DNA from: Methanosphaera sp. ISO3-F5 | GTDB lineage: Archaea > Methanobacteriota > Methanobacteria > Methanobacteriales > Methanobacteriaceae | NCBI RefSeq assembly: GCF_034480035.2 | Contig: NZ_CP118753.2 | Location: forward strand, 1,065,210-1,129,209 | DNA: 64,000 nucleotides | Reading direction: 5' to 3' | Shown: one piece after another, positions 37,551-47,162 of the stretch | Layout of the letters: every line of letters begins with the position of its first letter | How positions within the stretch are numbered: the first letter of the stretch is position 1 | Notes under the pieces: generated by a model | Seen by the model: only the letters and a program-made list of their open reading frames with translations | The model's database searches: none | What the model was told of the DNA's origin: nothing | Translations under genes and position numbers: made by a program

Positions 37551-37928
37551 ATGAATATTCAAAACAATATCTATGAAAGTGATGAAGGAACATGTGACAT
37601 AAATGTCATACACAAAGCATCGGTAGAAAATGCAAAAAATGCACTACTAGACCAGGATACATACATGGAACTAGCCGAAACATTCAAACTATTCGGAAAC
37701 CCAACAAGACTAAAAATATTATCCTTACTAACAAAAGAAGACCTATGCGTATGTGACATCAGCGAAGCACTAGGCATGAGCCAATCAGCAGTATCACACC
37801 AACTAAGAATACTAAGAGAAAGAAACCTTGTAAAATACATGAAAGAAGGAAAACAGGCAAGATACTCATTAGCTGACGACCACGTAATAGGAATTCTAAA
37901 CATAGGAATAGAACATGTCCTAGAATAA
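37551..37928 (+). CDS. ArsR/SmtB-family metal-sensing repressor
   Basis: The winged-helix core is LFGNPTRLKILSLLTKEDLCVCDISEALGMSQSAVSHQLRILRERNLVKY. The DLCVCDIS motif is the alpha-3 cysteine metal site of the CadC/SmtB group, and a further Cys in the N-terminal extension (EGTCDINVIHK) could complete it, as in Cd/Pb/Zn sensors. The start is ATG 37551 after GTGATA. It is the first gene of a likely operon with a flavodoxin-ferredoxin protein 14 bases downstream. It probably represses its own operon. Confidence 0.92.
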   Translation: MNIQNNIYESDEGTCDINVIHKASVENAKNALLDQDTYMELAETFKLFGNPTRLKILSLLTKEDLCVCDISEALGMSQSAVSHQLRILRERNLVKYMKEGKQARYSLADDHVIGILNIGIEHVLE

Positions 37929-37942
37929 TCAATTGTGATAAT

Positions 37943-38710
37943 ATGATCATATACTTCTCAGCAACAGGAAACAACCAACACATAGCAAACACAATAGCAC
38001 AACACCTAAACGATAAAAAAGAATCAATAATACAACTAGACAAGAAAGAACAATACACTATCACATTAGAAGATAACGAAAAACTGGGAATAATAATTCC
38101 AACATACTTCCTTGGACTACCAAGTTATGTGGAAGAATACCTTTCAAAAACAAGGATAATACCGGCAAAAAATAACTACATATACATTATAAGCACGTAT
38201 GGTACAAGCCCAGGATACTCCACAGGATACATAAAAGAATACCTAGAAGAACAAAACATACCCACACACGCACAATATACCATAAAAATGCCAGACACAT
38301 GGACACCCTTTTTTGACGTGTCAAACAAACAAAAGAATAACACTATAAATGATAATGCACAAAGACAAACCGAACAGATAATAACAATGATAAAGGAACG
38401 AAAACAAGGAAAATACACTAAGAACACATTACCAAAAATAATTGCAAACATAGCACAATTAATGTATGACAGGCAAAGAAAAACAAGTAATCTTAAAGTA
38501 GATAACACATGCAACAAGTGTGGAACCTGTGCAGAGAACTGTCCAATAAACGCAATAACAGTAAATGATGATAAGATAGAATGGGTAACAGAAAGATGTG
38601 TTATGTGTCTCAGATGTCTGCATAAATGTCCACAATTTGCAATACAATACAAGAATATGACCAGAAAACATGGACAATACATAAACCCACACATAAAAAC
38701 ATTAGACTAA
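37943..38710 (+). CDS. EFR1-type flavodoxin-ferredoxin fusion protein
   Basis: The flavodoxin part starts IIYFSATGNNQHIANTIA and has IIPTYFLGLPSYVEEYL; the C-terminus has CNKCGTCAENCP and CVMCLRCLHKCP, two regular [4Fe-4S] motifs. It transfers electrons between flavin and Fe-S clusters by family. It lies directly after the metal sensor gene, so its expression may respond to metal. Confidence 0.88.
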   Translation: MIIYFSATGNNQHIANTIAQHLNDKKESIIQLDKKEQYTITLEDNEKLGIIIPTYFLGLPSYVEEYLSKTRIIPAKNNYIYIISTYGTSPGYSTGYIKEYLEEQNIPTHAQYTIKMPDTWTPFFDVSNKQKNNTINDNAQRQTEQIITMIKERKQGKYTKNTLPKIIANIAQLMYDRQRKTSNLKVDNTCNKCGTCAENCPINAITVNDDKIEWVTERCVMCLRCLHKCPQFAIQYKNMTRKHGQYINPHIKTLD

Positions 38711-38836
38711 ATACAAAACAATCAAAAAAATTTAAATAAAAAGCTTTCATAGTAGAATAAATATACAAAAACAAATATTCACAAGAACAGACAAAATACA
38801 TACAACCATAAAAAAAATATAATAAGGAATGATAAA

Positions 38837-39382
38837 ATGCAAAACGATATGCTAAACAAATTAATACAAGAATTCAACGAAACAATCGACCTATTAATAA
38901 AAGACTTCAAAGAATTTAACTATGATGAAAAAGCCTTAGGATTCCTAGCAACAAGAACAAGAACATTCATAACATTCTGCAACCTATCCCTAAACAACAT
39001 AATATTCGCAGTACTAAAAAGGACAAAAAACTACAACTTTGACGAAGAAATAAAACAATCCAAAGACATAATAAACAACATATTCGAAAAAATAAACCAC
39101 TCATTAGACCATATACTAGAACATGACCACGAAGAAGAACACGCCCACGACCACAGCCATGAACACCACATACACATAGATGTGGAAGATGTTCAGGATG
39201 ATATAAATAACATACAAGAAAACCTTGAACTACTAAAAGAATTGTTCAAAAATCTATCAGACTTCGTAGTAACCTCAGTAAAATACCAAATAAACAACAT
39301 CAACGATGAAGTATTTAAAAATGAATTCGAAAAATTCAAAACAAAACTAGCAGAAATCCAGAAACAATATAATCAAAACTAA
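38837..39382 (+). CDS. helical protein with a His-rich metal-binding loop
   Basis: The 181-residue protein is almost all helix except for residues about 94-115, EHDHEEEHAHDHSHEHHIH, which contain ten histidines in a short acidic stretch and very probably bind Zn, Ni or Co. There is no signal peptide. I do not recognise the family. It is in the same direction as the ArsR-type sensor and the flavodoxin gene, 126 bases away, so a metal buffering role under that sensor is plausible but inferred. Confidence 0.7.
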   Translation: MQNDMLNKLIQEFNETIDLLIKDFKEFNYDEKALGFLATRTRTFITFCNLSLNNIIFAVLKRTKNYNFDEEIKQSKDIINNIFEKINHSLDHILEHDHEEEHAHDHSHEHHIHIDVEDVQDDINNIQENLELLKELFKNLSDFVVTSVKYQINNINDEVFKNEFEKFKTKLAEIQKQYNQN

Positions 39383-39461
39383 AACTCCACTAAAAAAAAA
39401 CCTAAACCTTTTTTCTCTTTTTAATAATAAAAAAATATAGTATGAAATAATATAATGGTAA

Positions 39462-40217
39462 TTAACCAAACTTACCATTAATATAATCCAAAGTCTTATC
39501 AAAACGAGGATTACTAAAAATAGTGCTCGTAATATCACTTTCAACCAAGCACCCATCCAAAAAGAATGTAGTGTAATCAGAAACCCGTTTTGCCTGCTGC
39601 ATATTATGAGTAACAATAATAATAGTATACTCCTTTTTAAGATCAAAAATCAAATCCTCAATCCTCCTGGTCGAAACAGGATCCAAAGCAGAACAAGGCT
39701 CATCCATCAACACAATCTCAGGATTCACAGCAATAGTCCGTGCAATACATAAACGTTGCTGCTGACCACCAGACAACTTTAAAGCAGACTTATCAAGGTC
39801 ATCCTGCACCTCATCCCACAAGGCAGCAGACCTTAAACTAGAAACAACCCGTTCTCTGATAACATCCTCATCACTAACACCCTGCACCCTCAAACCATAA
39901 GCAACATTCTCATAAATACTCTTACTAAAAGGAGTAGCCTTCTGAAAAACCATTCCAATCTTCTTTCTTAAAGAAATAACATCAACATCATCATCATAAA
40001 TATTTTTACCATCAAACAATATTTCACCAGACAGCCTAAAAGACTTAGTTAAATCATTCATCCGATTAATACTTCTAAGAAACGTGGACTTACCACAACC
40101 AGAAGGACCAATCAAAGCCGTTACCTTATTCTTCAAAAAAGAAGTGTTCACATCCTTTAAAATTTGCTTATCATCAAAATATGTGTTCAAATCCCTTACA
40201 TTCAATATTTCACTCAT
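39462..40217 (-). CDS. pstB: phosphate ABC transporter ATP-binding protein
   Basis: The 251-residue ATPase has Walker [11 protein letters not shown]-loop [14 protein letters not shown], signature [14 protein letters not shown], Walker [13 protein letters not shown] and the switch His in [11 protein letters not shown]. It matches PstB, with RINRMNDL after Walker A. Start follows GGGTGA. It is the last gene of pstSCAB; no phoU follows. Confidence 0.96.
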   Translation of the reverse strand: MSEILNVRDLNTYFDDKQILKDVNTSFLKNKVTALIGPSGCGKSTFLRSINRMNDLTKSFRLSGEILFDGKNIYDDDVDVISLRKKIGMVFQKATPFSKSIYENVAYGLRVQGVSDEDVIRERVVSSLRSAALWDEVQDDLDKSALKLSGGQQQRLCIARTIAVNPEIVLMDEPCSALDPVSTRRIEDLIFDLKKEYTIIIVTHNMQQAKRVSDYTTFFLDGCLVESDITSTIFSNPRFDKTLDYINGKFG

Positions 40218-40219
40218 AA

Positions 40220-41062
40220 TTATTCACCCATTATCTTCCTTTCATACCTGTTAATCAATAAATTAGTAACAATTGTAATAACAAAAATCAACAATATCAA
40301 AATACATGCCGTGGCATAAGTCTTATCTAAACTAATACCCTCCGTAGCAAGAATATACAAATGAAGTGTTAATGGCCTTCCAGGATCAAAAGCTGATAAT
40401 GGAATGTTAGTAGCACTTCCAACAGTAAACAATATCACAGCAGTTTCCTGAATAGACCTTCCCAAACCTAAAATCACACCAGTTAAAATACCAGGGAGAG
40501 CAGAGGGTATAACAATATTCTTAATTGTCTGCCATTTTGAAGCACCCAATGCCATAGAAGATTCCTTAACATGCTGATTAATTCTTAATAATGACACCTC
40601 GGTTGTACGAGTAACAGTTGGAATAATCATAACAGTCAAAGTCAGAGCTGCAGATAATATACACCAACCAAGATTAAGAAAATCAACAAAAAATACCAGT
40701 CCAAACAAACCATATACAATAGATGGTAATGATGCCAGGATATCCAGACAGAAATGGATCATTGTTGATAATTTATTACTCATATTATATTCATTCAAAT
40801 AAACTGCAGTGAATAATGAAACAGGTAATGCAAATAATATTGCTAAAATTGAAACATAAACTGTTGACACTATCATTGGTAATATTCCACCATTTATTCC
40901 TGAATCTATAGGCTTTTCTAGGATAAATTCAAGTGAAATATGAGGTATGCCTTTTATTAGAATATAACCTGTAATTATTACCAGTATTAGTAAAGTGATA
41001 AGACCCGTTATTGAAAAAAGTATTTTCATTATATTGTCTGTTTGTTTATACGTATTCATCAT
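40220..41062 (-). CDS. pstA: phosphate ABC transporter permease PstA
   Basis: The 280-residue protein has six membrane helices and the permease loop [29 protein letters not shown], which contacts Pst[18 protein letters not shown] is the PstA signature. Its start overlaps the pstC stop (ATGA), with AGGTG upstream, so translation is coupled. Confidence 0.95.
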   Translation of the reverse strand: MMNTYKQTDNIMKILFSITGLITLLILVIITGYILIKGIPHISLEFILEKPIDSGINGGILPMIVSTVYVSILAILFALPVSLFTAVYLNEYNMSNKLSTMIHFCLDILASLPSIVYGLFGLVFFVDFLNLGWCILSAALTLTVMIIPTVTRTTEVSLLRINQHVKESSMALGASKWQTIKNIVIPSALPGILTGVILGLGRSIQETAVILFTVGSATNIPLSAFDPGRPLTLHLYILATEGISLDKTYATACILILLIFVITIVTNLLINRYERKIMGE

Positions 41063-41919
41063 GCAACACCTTTAACTTCTAATTTCATTTTAATTCTATA
41101 TGTTAACATAATAAGTAATAACATGACTATTAACAGTACTGTTCCTGTTAAGAATAATGCATCATAATGTAAATCAATAGCATAACCCATTTCTAGTGCA
41201 ATATTTGATGTTAAGCTCCTGAACGGGCTTGTAAGAGAATCTGGTATTTGTGCCACATTTCCTGCTATCATAATTACTGCTATGCTTTCACCAATTATTC
41301 TTCCAATTGCAAGTATTATTCCTGTAAGTATTCCTGGACTTGCCAGTGGGAGGAGAACGTTCTTTATTGTTTGCCATTTTGTTGCTCCCAATGCTAAGGA
41401 GGATTCCTTATAGGATTGACTTATTGAGTTTAGGGAGTCACAGCTTAATGTTATTATTGTTGGCATTATCATTATTGACAGGATTATTGAGGCTGTGATG
41501 AAATTAAATCCTTCTCCTCCAAGGTATGTTCTGACTATTGGACTTATTACTATTAGTCCGAAGAATCCATAAACTACTGATGGTATTCCTGTTAATGTTT
41601 GTAGTGCTGGTATCATTATCTTGTTCAGGTATTTGTTTGAGTATTGTGTGATGAATATTGAACACCCTAATGATAATGGTATTGCTATGATTAGTGTGGT
41701 GATTACGAGTATTATTGTACTTATTATCATTGGCAGTATTCCGTACTGGTTGGCTTCGGGTTTCCATACACTTCCTAGGATGAAGTTTATCATTCCTATT
41801 TCTTTTATTGCGGGTATTGATTCGGTTATGATGAATCCTATTATTAGTATCATCATAATTGCGCTGAGTATTGTTGTTATGAATATTGTTTTTTCCATTA
41901 TTATTTCTTCATTCAACAT
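41059..41919 (-). CDS. pstC: phosphate ABC transporter permease PstC
   Basis: This is the second permease, with six helices, the loop ESSLALGATKWQTIKNVLLPLASPGILTG and the PstC-type GSVWKPEANQYGILPMI. ATG 41919 is chosen because AGGTGA sits 8 bases upstream; the GTG at 41931 is part of that site. Confidence 0.95.
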   Translation of the reverse strand: MLNEEIIMEKTIFITTILSAIMMILIIGFIITESIPAIKEIGMINFILGSVWKPEANQYGILPMIISTIILVITTLIIAIPLSLGCSIFITQYSNKYLNKIMIPALQTLTGIPSVVYGFFGLIVISPIVRTYLGGEGFNFITASIILSIMIMPTIITLSCDSLNSISQSYKESSLALGATKWQTIKNVLLPLASPGILTGIILAIGRIIGESIAVIMIAGNVAQIPDSLTSPFRSLTSNIALEMGYAIDLHYDALFLTGTVLLIVMLLLIMLTYRIKMKLEVKGVA

Positions 41920-41931
41920 ATTTTTTTTCAC

Positions 41932-42723
41932 CTAGTTTACGGGGATTAAACCTTCTTTTTCTATTATTTCTTGTCCTTCGGGGCTTAGTATCCAGTCTAT
42001 GTATTGTCTGGTATTTTTGTCGGGATTTTTTGTTAGGTATATGAATGGTCTTTGTAGTATGTAGTATCCATTTTTTATGTTTTCTGTGGTTGCTTCTTTA
42101 TTGTCTATTGTTATTGTTTTTACGTTGTTGTTTCTTATTTCTGTTAGTGATGCGTATCCTATTGCATGGGGGTTTGTTGATACTGTTTGTATTAGGGAGC
42201 CTGTTGAGCTTTGTATTAGTGCGTTGGATGTTATGCTTTGGTTGTTTAATAGTTTTTCTTTTATTGTGTTTCTTGTTCCGGATCCTTCTTCTCTGCTTAC
42301 TACTGTTATTTCTTCATTGTTTCCGTTGATTTGTTTCCAGTTGTTTGTTTTTCCTGTGAATATGTCTTTTAGTTTTTCTTTGGGTAGGTTTGTTATGTTG
42401 TTTGATGGGTGTGTGATTATGACTATTGCGTCCATTGCTATTGTTGTTGCGTTTATGTTTTTGTTGTTTATTTCGGTTGAGTACATTCCTATGTCTGCGT
42501 TATCTTTTAGTATGCTGTTTAGTCCCATTGATGATCCGCCTGATTGTACTGATATGTCTATGTTGTTTGTTTTTTTCATGTATTTTTCTGATAGTTCTTC
42601 GCTTATTCCTTGTATGGATGATGATCCTACTATTTGTATGTTTTCTTTTTCTTCTAATCCTGGTGTGAATATTAGTATTCCTATGATTAGTATTAGTGCT
42701 GTTAGGATGTATTTTGTTTTCAT
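41932..42723 (-). CDS. pstS: phosphate-binding protein PstS
   Basis: The 263-residue extracellular binding protein is held by an N-terminal hydrophobic helix (residues about 5-20; no lipobox Cys). IVGSSSIQGISEELSEKY and SREEGSGTRNTIKEKLL are the phosphate-binding loops, and ANPHAIGYASL-like NPHAIGYASL and WILSPEGQEII are typical. The start is ATG 42723 after GAGGAG; the longer frame upstream is promoter. It is the first gene of the operon. Confidence 0.94.
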   Translation of the reverse strand: MKTKYILTALILIIGILIFTPGLEEKENIQIVGSSSIQGISEELSEKYMKKTNNIDISVQSGGSSMGLNSILKDNADIGMYSTEINNKNINATTIAMDAIVIITHPSNNITNLPKEKLKDIFTGKTNNWKQINGNNEEITVVSREEGSGTRNTIKEKLLNNQSITSNALIQSSTGSLIQTVSTNPHAIGYASLTEIRNNNVKTITIDNKEATTENIKNGYYILQRPFIYLTKNPDKNTRQYIDWILSPEGQEIIEKEGLIPVN

Positions 42724-42749
42724 TTTATTTTTTATGCTCCTCTTGGTAA

Positions 42750-42780
42750 TTAGTATATACATTATTTTTGTTAGTATATA
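42750..42780 (-). promoter_or_regulatory. direct repeats TTAGTATATA upstream of pstS
   Basis: TTAGTATATA occurs at 42750-42759 and 42771-42780, exactly 21 bp apart, two turns of the helix, on the same face. One or both act as the TATA box on the minus strand (TATATACTAA); the spacing also suits a phosphate regulator. No PhoB-like system is visible. Confidence 0.45.
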
Positions 42781-42783
42781 AAC

Positions 42784-43176
42784 TATTGTATTTAGTGAAT
42801 AAAAGTACATATTATGTGAACAAGAGTAGTTGTATAAACACAAATTATGAACAAAAAAAATTCAAACCCCCAAAAAACATGAAAAAATGTGAACAATAAA
42901 TGAATAAAAATTCATAAAAAGAGAACAAAAAAATGAAAAATAAGAAAAATAATAAAAAAAATAACTGGAATTAAAATAAACAAAAAAATAAAAAAAAATA
43001 TTCAACAAAAAATACTTCTACAACAAAACAAAACAATATAAACACAAAAAAATTTCCAACAATAATAAACCATCCATAAAATAACATAAAAATGGAATAA
43101 AAAATAAATATGTTTAAATACTACTTATTCCAAATTTATACTTACACAACAAAAAAAAATGGGGGATGCAAAAAAA
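42784..43176. other. A-rich intergenic region between pst and the HIRAN gene
   Basis: This stretch is extremely A-rich on the + strand (many runs of 5-8 A) and has no convincing gene. A TATA-like TTTAAATAC at about 43113-43121 probably belongs to the HIRAN gene. I see no RNA gene or repeat of note. Confidence 0.5.
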
Positions 43177-43530
43177 ATGGAAGAAAAAGAACTATACTTC
43201 ACAATCAACGCAGTAAACATGTTCCACGGAATAAAACCATACAAAATAGGATCCATAATCAAACTAGTAAAAGAACCAGAAAACGACTACGACATGGAAG
43301 CCATAAGAATAGAACTAAGATACGCAGGAAAATCAGGATACGTAGCAAACAGCGTAAAAACAGTAGCCAAAGGAACATACAGTGCAGGAAGACTATACGA
43401 CAAAATCCTCGACGAAGACTACGGAAAAGTAATATTCATAATACAAGACACAATAATAGCAAAAATACTAACAAAAGAAGAACTAACAAAAGAAAAAAAC
43501 AATCCCGACAGTGACATAAACTTCATCTAA
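43177..43530 (+). CDS. HIRAN-domain protein
   Basis: The 117-residue protein reads LYFTINAVNMFHG, LVKEPENDYDMEAIRIELRYAGKSGYVANSVKTVAKGTYSAGRLYD, the HIRAN pattern (ExxNxyDxxAI followed by GYV). HIRAN domains bind single-stranded DNA ends and occur in DNA repair and stalled-fork enzymes; stand-alone bacterial and archaeal versions are uncharacterised. ATG 43177 is preceded by GGGGGATG; 43159 is an alternative. It is followed 24 bases later by the ARPP-1-like gene, so the two form a cassette. Confidence 0.8.
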   Translation: MEEKELYFTINAVNMFHGIKPYKIGSIIKLVKEPENDYDMEAIRIELRYAGKSGYVANSVKTVAKGTYSAGRLYDKILDEDYGKVIFIIQDTIIAKILTKEELTKEKNNPDSDINFI

Positions 43531-43554
43531 AAAAAAGGGGGAGGTGGAAAAGAC

Positions 43555-44484
43555 ATGACAGACATAATACAGGAAATATTTGACAAAATACAATACTTAG
43601 AAACAGAACAATACAAAAACATGACAGTAACAGCAATAAACATACCAGACAACAACATAGACCTAATGCCACTAGAAATAGGATTAAACATGGGACTAGT
43701 AGAAATAACAGAACTAGACGAACAAGGAATAGTAGGAGAAGTAAAAGTAACAAACAAAGCAGTAACACCACTATTACTATTAGACGGAGAAGAAATAATA
43801 GGATCCAAACAAAACAGGATAATAAACTCAACAATAATAATACCACCACAAAGCGAAAAAAACATACCAGTAAGCTGCGTAGAAGAAGGAAGATGGAGCT
43901 ACAAAAGCAAAAAATTCAACTACTCAGACCACATGGCAACAAGCCGAGTAAGAAGAAACAAACAAGAAAGCGTAACACAATCACTAAGAGCACAAAATAA
44001 TTACAAATCAAACCAGGCAAGAGTATGGGATAACATAAGAGACACAATAAACAATCTAGACATAACAAGCGAAACAAACGCATTACACGACACATACAAA
44101 CAAAGAATAACAACAATAGAAGAATACAAAAAAGCATTCAAAACACAAGACAAACAAAACGGGATAATAGTATACATCAACGGTCAACTAGCAGGACTAG
44201 AAATAATATACAACAAAACAAGATACAACCAGTACCATGAAAAAATAATAGAAAGCTACATAATGGACGCAATACAAACAACAGAAGAAAACAATACAAA
44301 TGAAATCACACAAGAACAACTAATACAAAAAATAATAGAAACACCACGAGAAAACTATAATCCAATAGGATTAGGAAATGACTACAGATTAGAAGATGAT
44401 GAAATAATAGGAAGCATAATCACATACGAAGAAAAACTAATAAATGCCTCAATATTCAAAAAAACAGAAGAAAATATAATATAA
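43555..44484 (+). CDS. ARPP-1 (DUF6569)-like protein
   Basis: Residues about 15-130 match the DUF6569/ARPP-1 pattern: AINIPDNNIDLMPLEIGLNMGLVEITEL, LLLLDGEEIIGSKQNRIINSTIIIPP and IPVSCVEEGRW. About 180 residues of helical sequence follow, with a second small sheet (GIIVYINGQLAGLEIIYN). Stand-alone members are uncharacterised; the family was named for its links with ARG and rhodanese-phosphatase proteins. A strong site (GGGGGAGGTGG) precedes the ATG. It is downstream of HIRAN and directly upstream of IS copy 2. Confidence 0.7.
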   Translation: MTDIIQEIFDKIQYLETEQYKNMTVTAINIPDNNIDLMPLEIGLNMGLVEITELDEQGIVGEVKVTNKAVTPLLLLDGEEIIGSKQNRIINSTIIIPPQSEKNIPVSCVEEGRWSYKSKKFNYSDHMATSRVRRNKQESVTQSLRAQNNYKSNQARVWDNIRDTINNLDITSETNALHDTYKQRITTIEEYKKAFKTQDKQNGIIVYINGQLAGLEIIYNKTRYNQYHEKIIESYIMDAIQTTEENNTNEITQEQLIQKIIETPRENYNPIGLGNDYRLEDDEIIGSIITYEEKLINASIFKKTEENII

Positions 44485-44535
44485 ACACACTTTTACATTT
44501 TTTTTTCAAATTAATATCCAAATTAATAAATATTT

Positions 44536-45793
44536 TAGCCCCCTTGATAAAAATGTAATTTTTTGAGAGCAATAAAACCTTGTTTTTTTAATTTTTTTAT
44601 AAAAATAGTTTTGAATTTTAATAATACATATGTATTATCTTTTATATTAGTAAAAAAGAGTCATTGTATACTAATATTTATATACAATGAGTTACATATA
44701 TTATATTGGCGATTACATGAAACTTCATTTGTATTTTAGTAAACAAGACTCTAATTATAGTATGTTCAAAGAAATATTTAATTTTATCGATTCTAAAAAA
44801 AGTAGACAAATTATTGCTTCATATGGTATAAAACCAATTGAAACATTTATAAATGATTTAAAAATCCATTTTTTAAGCTTCACATACAATTATGAAGTAT
44901 CATTTATCCTGGATGAATTAAAAAACAATTCACAATTAAGAAAATTTTGTAACATTTCTAAAATTCCAAGCTTAAACTCCATAATTACTCGTTTATCTAA
45001 AATTAACATAACAACCATTGTTAATTTAGTAAACAGATTATTAAGAACTAATTTTACACGTAAACACAAAAAAAGATTAACTTTCTTAGTTGATGCAACT
45101 CCCGTAGATGTTGATATGAATTTCTTAAGATCAACATATAGCAAGAAATATCTAGAAAAATTAGATTTAAAATGGTCATATTCATCCTCCAAAGGACATT
45201 ATATCGGTTATAAAGTTACCATGGTATTAGAAAAAGAATCATTAACTCCTGTAATGATATTAATCCACCAAGGAGCACCCCACGATTCAAAATTATTCAC
45301 AGAAATCATGGAACAACTAAAAAAATCAAGAATAATACAACCATTAGACATATTACTCTTTGACAAAGGATATTATAGCTATGAAAACTATCAAAAAGGC
45401 ATATTAGACTATAAAATCATACCATTAATCTTCCCAAAAACAACCTTCAAAAAAGACAAACTCATGACATATTTACACTACCCACTAGAACTATTTAAGA
45501 AAAATAAAAGAAATAATAAAATAAAAAAGTTATTAAAGAAAGCTACTAATAAATTAATCAATTTAATTAAAAAAATGGAAACAATATAAACCAATACGTG
45601 GCTATATTGAAGATTTTTTTAAAGTATGCAAACAAGCATTCAATATGCATAAAATACACAAATACACAGTCAATTCATTCACAAAAGACATCTATCTAAG
45701 AGTATTATTAATAACCCTCGCAGTAAACCAAACCACTAAGACAAAAACAGCACTACAAAAGCTCAGTCAAAAGTGATCTTATCAAGGGGGCTA
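44536..45793 (+). mobile_element. 1258-bp insertion sequence, copy 2
   Basis: It has the same ends and the same length as copy 1, but the opposite orientation. Flanks are AATATTT on both sides (44529-44535 and 45794-45800), a 7-8 bp target duplication at an AT-rich palindromic site. The near-identity of the two copies means the pair arose recently. Recombination between them would invert the 40 kb that lie between. Confidence 0.9.
44717..45776 (+). CDS. DDE transposase of IS copy 2, in two frames
   Basis: Its first-frame protein sequence is identical to that of copy 1. The first frame stops at 45589 after ...KKMETI. The frame with the catalytic Glu (RGYIEDFFKVCKQAFNMHK) runs on to the TGA at 45774-45776. 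The frames overlap at seven A (45569-45575). Since the change is shared by both copies, the element must transpose with this sequence, either by slippage or by help from another copy. The start at 44717 has GGCGAT upstream; ATG 44687 is less likely for the reasons given for copy 1. Confidence 0.8.
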
Positions 45794-45930
45794 AATATTT
45801 AAACAACCATACATTATATTATAATATTAAATGAACACTATTTATATAATTAAAATTAATAAGATTCGATAAATTCATAGAACATATAGGAGTAAATCTA
45901 TGAATAATAATATAATTAATAGGTGATTAA

Positions 45931-47085
45931 ATGGATAAATTCGGATTCGGAATGATGAGACTACCACAATTAGATGAAAAAGATCCAACAAAGGTAGATA
46001 TAGAACAAGTAAAACAAATGGTTGACGAATACATACAAGCAGGTGGAAAATACTTTGATACAGCATACCCATACCATAACGGCGTAAGCGAAAACGTTCT
46101 AAAAGAAGCAGTAGTAGACAGATACCCACGAGAAGACATAATAATCGCAACAAAACTACCAATATTCAGTGTAGAAAAACCAGAAGATATGGAAAAATTC
46201 TTCAACGAACAACTAGAAAAATGTGGAGTAGAATACTTTGACTACTACCTCATACACAACATAAATGAGATGACACACCACGCAGTATACGACTTTGACT
46301 CATTCGAATTTGTAAGACAAAAAAAGAGGGAAGGAAAAATAAAAAATATAGGATTTTCATTCCATGACGACCCAGAAGCATTAACAGAAGCAATGGAAGC
46401 ATTCCCTGACTGTGACTTTGTACAATTACAGATAAACTACCTTGACTGGAACAATACTGCAGTAGCATCAAAGAAATGTTATGACATAGTAACAAAATAT
46501 GAAAAACCAATCATAGTAATGGAACCTGTAAAAGGAGGATCTCTTGCTAACCTACCGGAAACTGCAGAAAAAATATTCAAGGAATATGATGAAGAAGCTG
46601 AAAACGTATCATATGCTCTAAGATTCTGTAATGAACTAGACAATGTATTCATGATACTTAATGGAGTAAGCAGCATTGAACAAATGAAAAGCAGTATAAA
46701 AATATTTAAGGACATAAAACCATTAACCGTTAAGGAACATGAACTAATTGATCAGGTAACTGAAATAGTGAATGATTTAACACCAATAAAATGTACAGAA
46801 TGTAATTATTGTATCGAGCATTGTCCTGTAAGCATACCAATATCAAAGTATTTCTCAGCATATAATCAGCATCATATAAATCAGATTCAGAAGGGTGATT
46901 TATTAGGTCCTGCAGTATACTATCTTGTATTATCTGAGAGTGATGAGAATGGTGCAGCCAGTGACTGCGTAGAGTGTGGTCAATGTGTCAAGTATTGTCC
47001 ACAACACCTTGAAATACCAGAATTGCTTAAAGATGTTGATAAAGAATTAAACAATCCTATGATGAAAGAGTTCTTATCAACTTAA
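45931..47085 (+). CDS. aldo/keto reductase fused to a ferredoxin domain
   Basis: The 384-residue protein has an aldo/keto reductase barrel (YFDTAYPYHNGVSENVLKEA with Asp and Tyr, IIATKLP with Lys, YYLIHNIN with His) and a C-terminal 2[4Fe-4S] unit: CTECNYCIEHCP at about residue 290 and CVECGQCVKYCP at about 350. Members of this fused group are common in anaerobes; the cluster probably feeds electrons instead of NADPH, but no substrate is known. GGTGAT precedes the ATG. Confidence 0.92.
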   Translation: MDKFGFGMMRLPQLDEKDPTKVDIEQVKQMVDEYIQAGGKYFDTAYPYHNGVSENVLKEAVVDRYPREDIIIATKLPIFSVEKPEDMEKFFNEQLEKCGVEYFDYYLIHNINEMTHHAVYDFDSFEFVRQKKREGKIKNIGFSFHDDPEALTEAMEAFPDCDFVQLQINYLDWNNTAVASKKCYDIVTKYEKPIIVMEPVKGGSLANLPETAEKIFKEYDEEAENVSYALRFCNELDNVFMILNGVSSIEQMKSSIKIFKDIKPLTVKEHELIDQVTEIVNDLTPIKCTECNYCIEHCPVSIPISKYFSAYNQHHINQIQKGDLLGPAVYYLVLSESDENGAASDCVECGQCVKYCPQHLEIPELLKDVDKELNNPMMKEFLST

Positions 47086-47162
47086 AAATAGTCTAAATAA
47101 TATGCATTGATATAGTAATGTTAAATAAAAATAGTTAGGAAGTGTTATGGGGGTGGTTTATG

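Noticed and set aside
43110-43514. 134-codon frame overlapping the HIRAN gene on the same strand
   Set aside because: Product is low-complexity Arg/Lys/Asn sequence in another frame of a gene with recognisable domain motifs.
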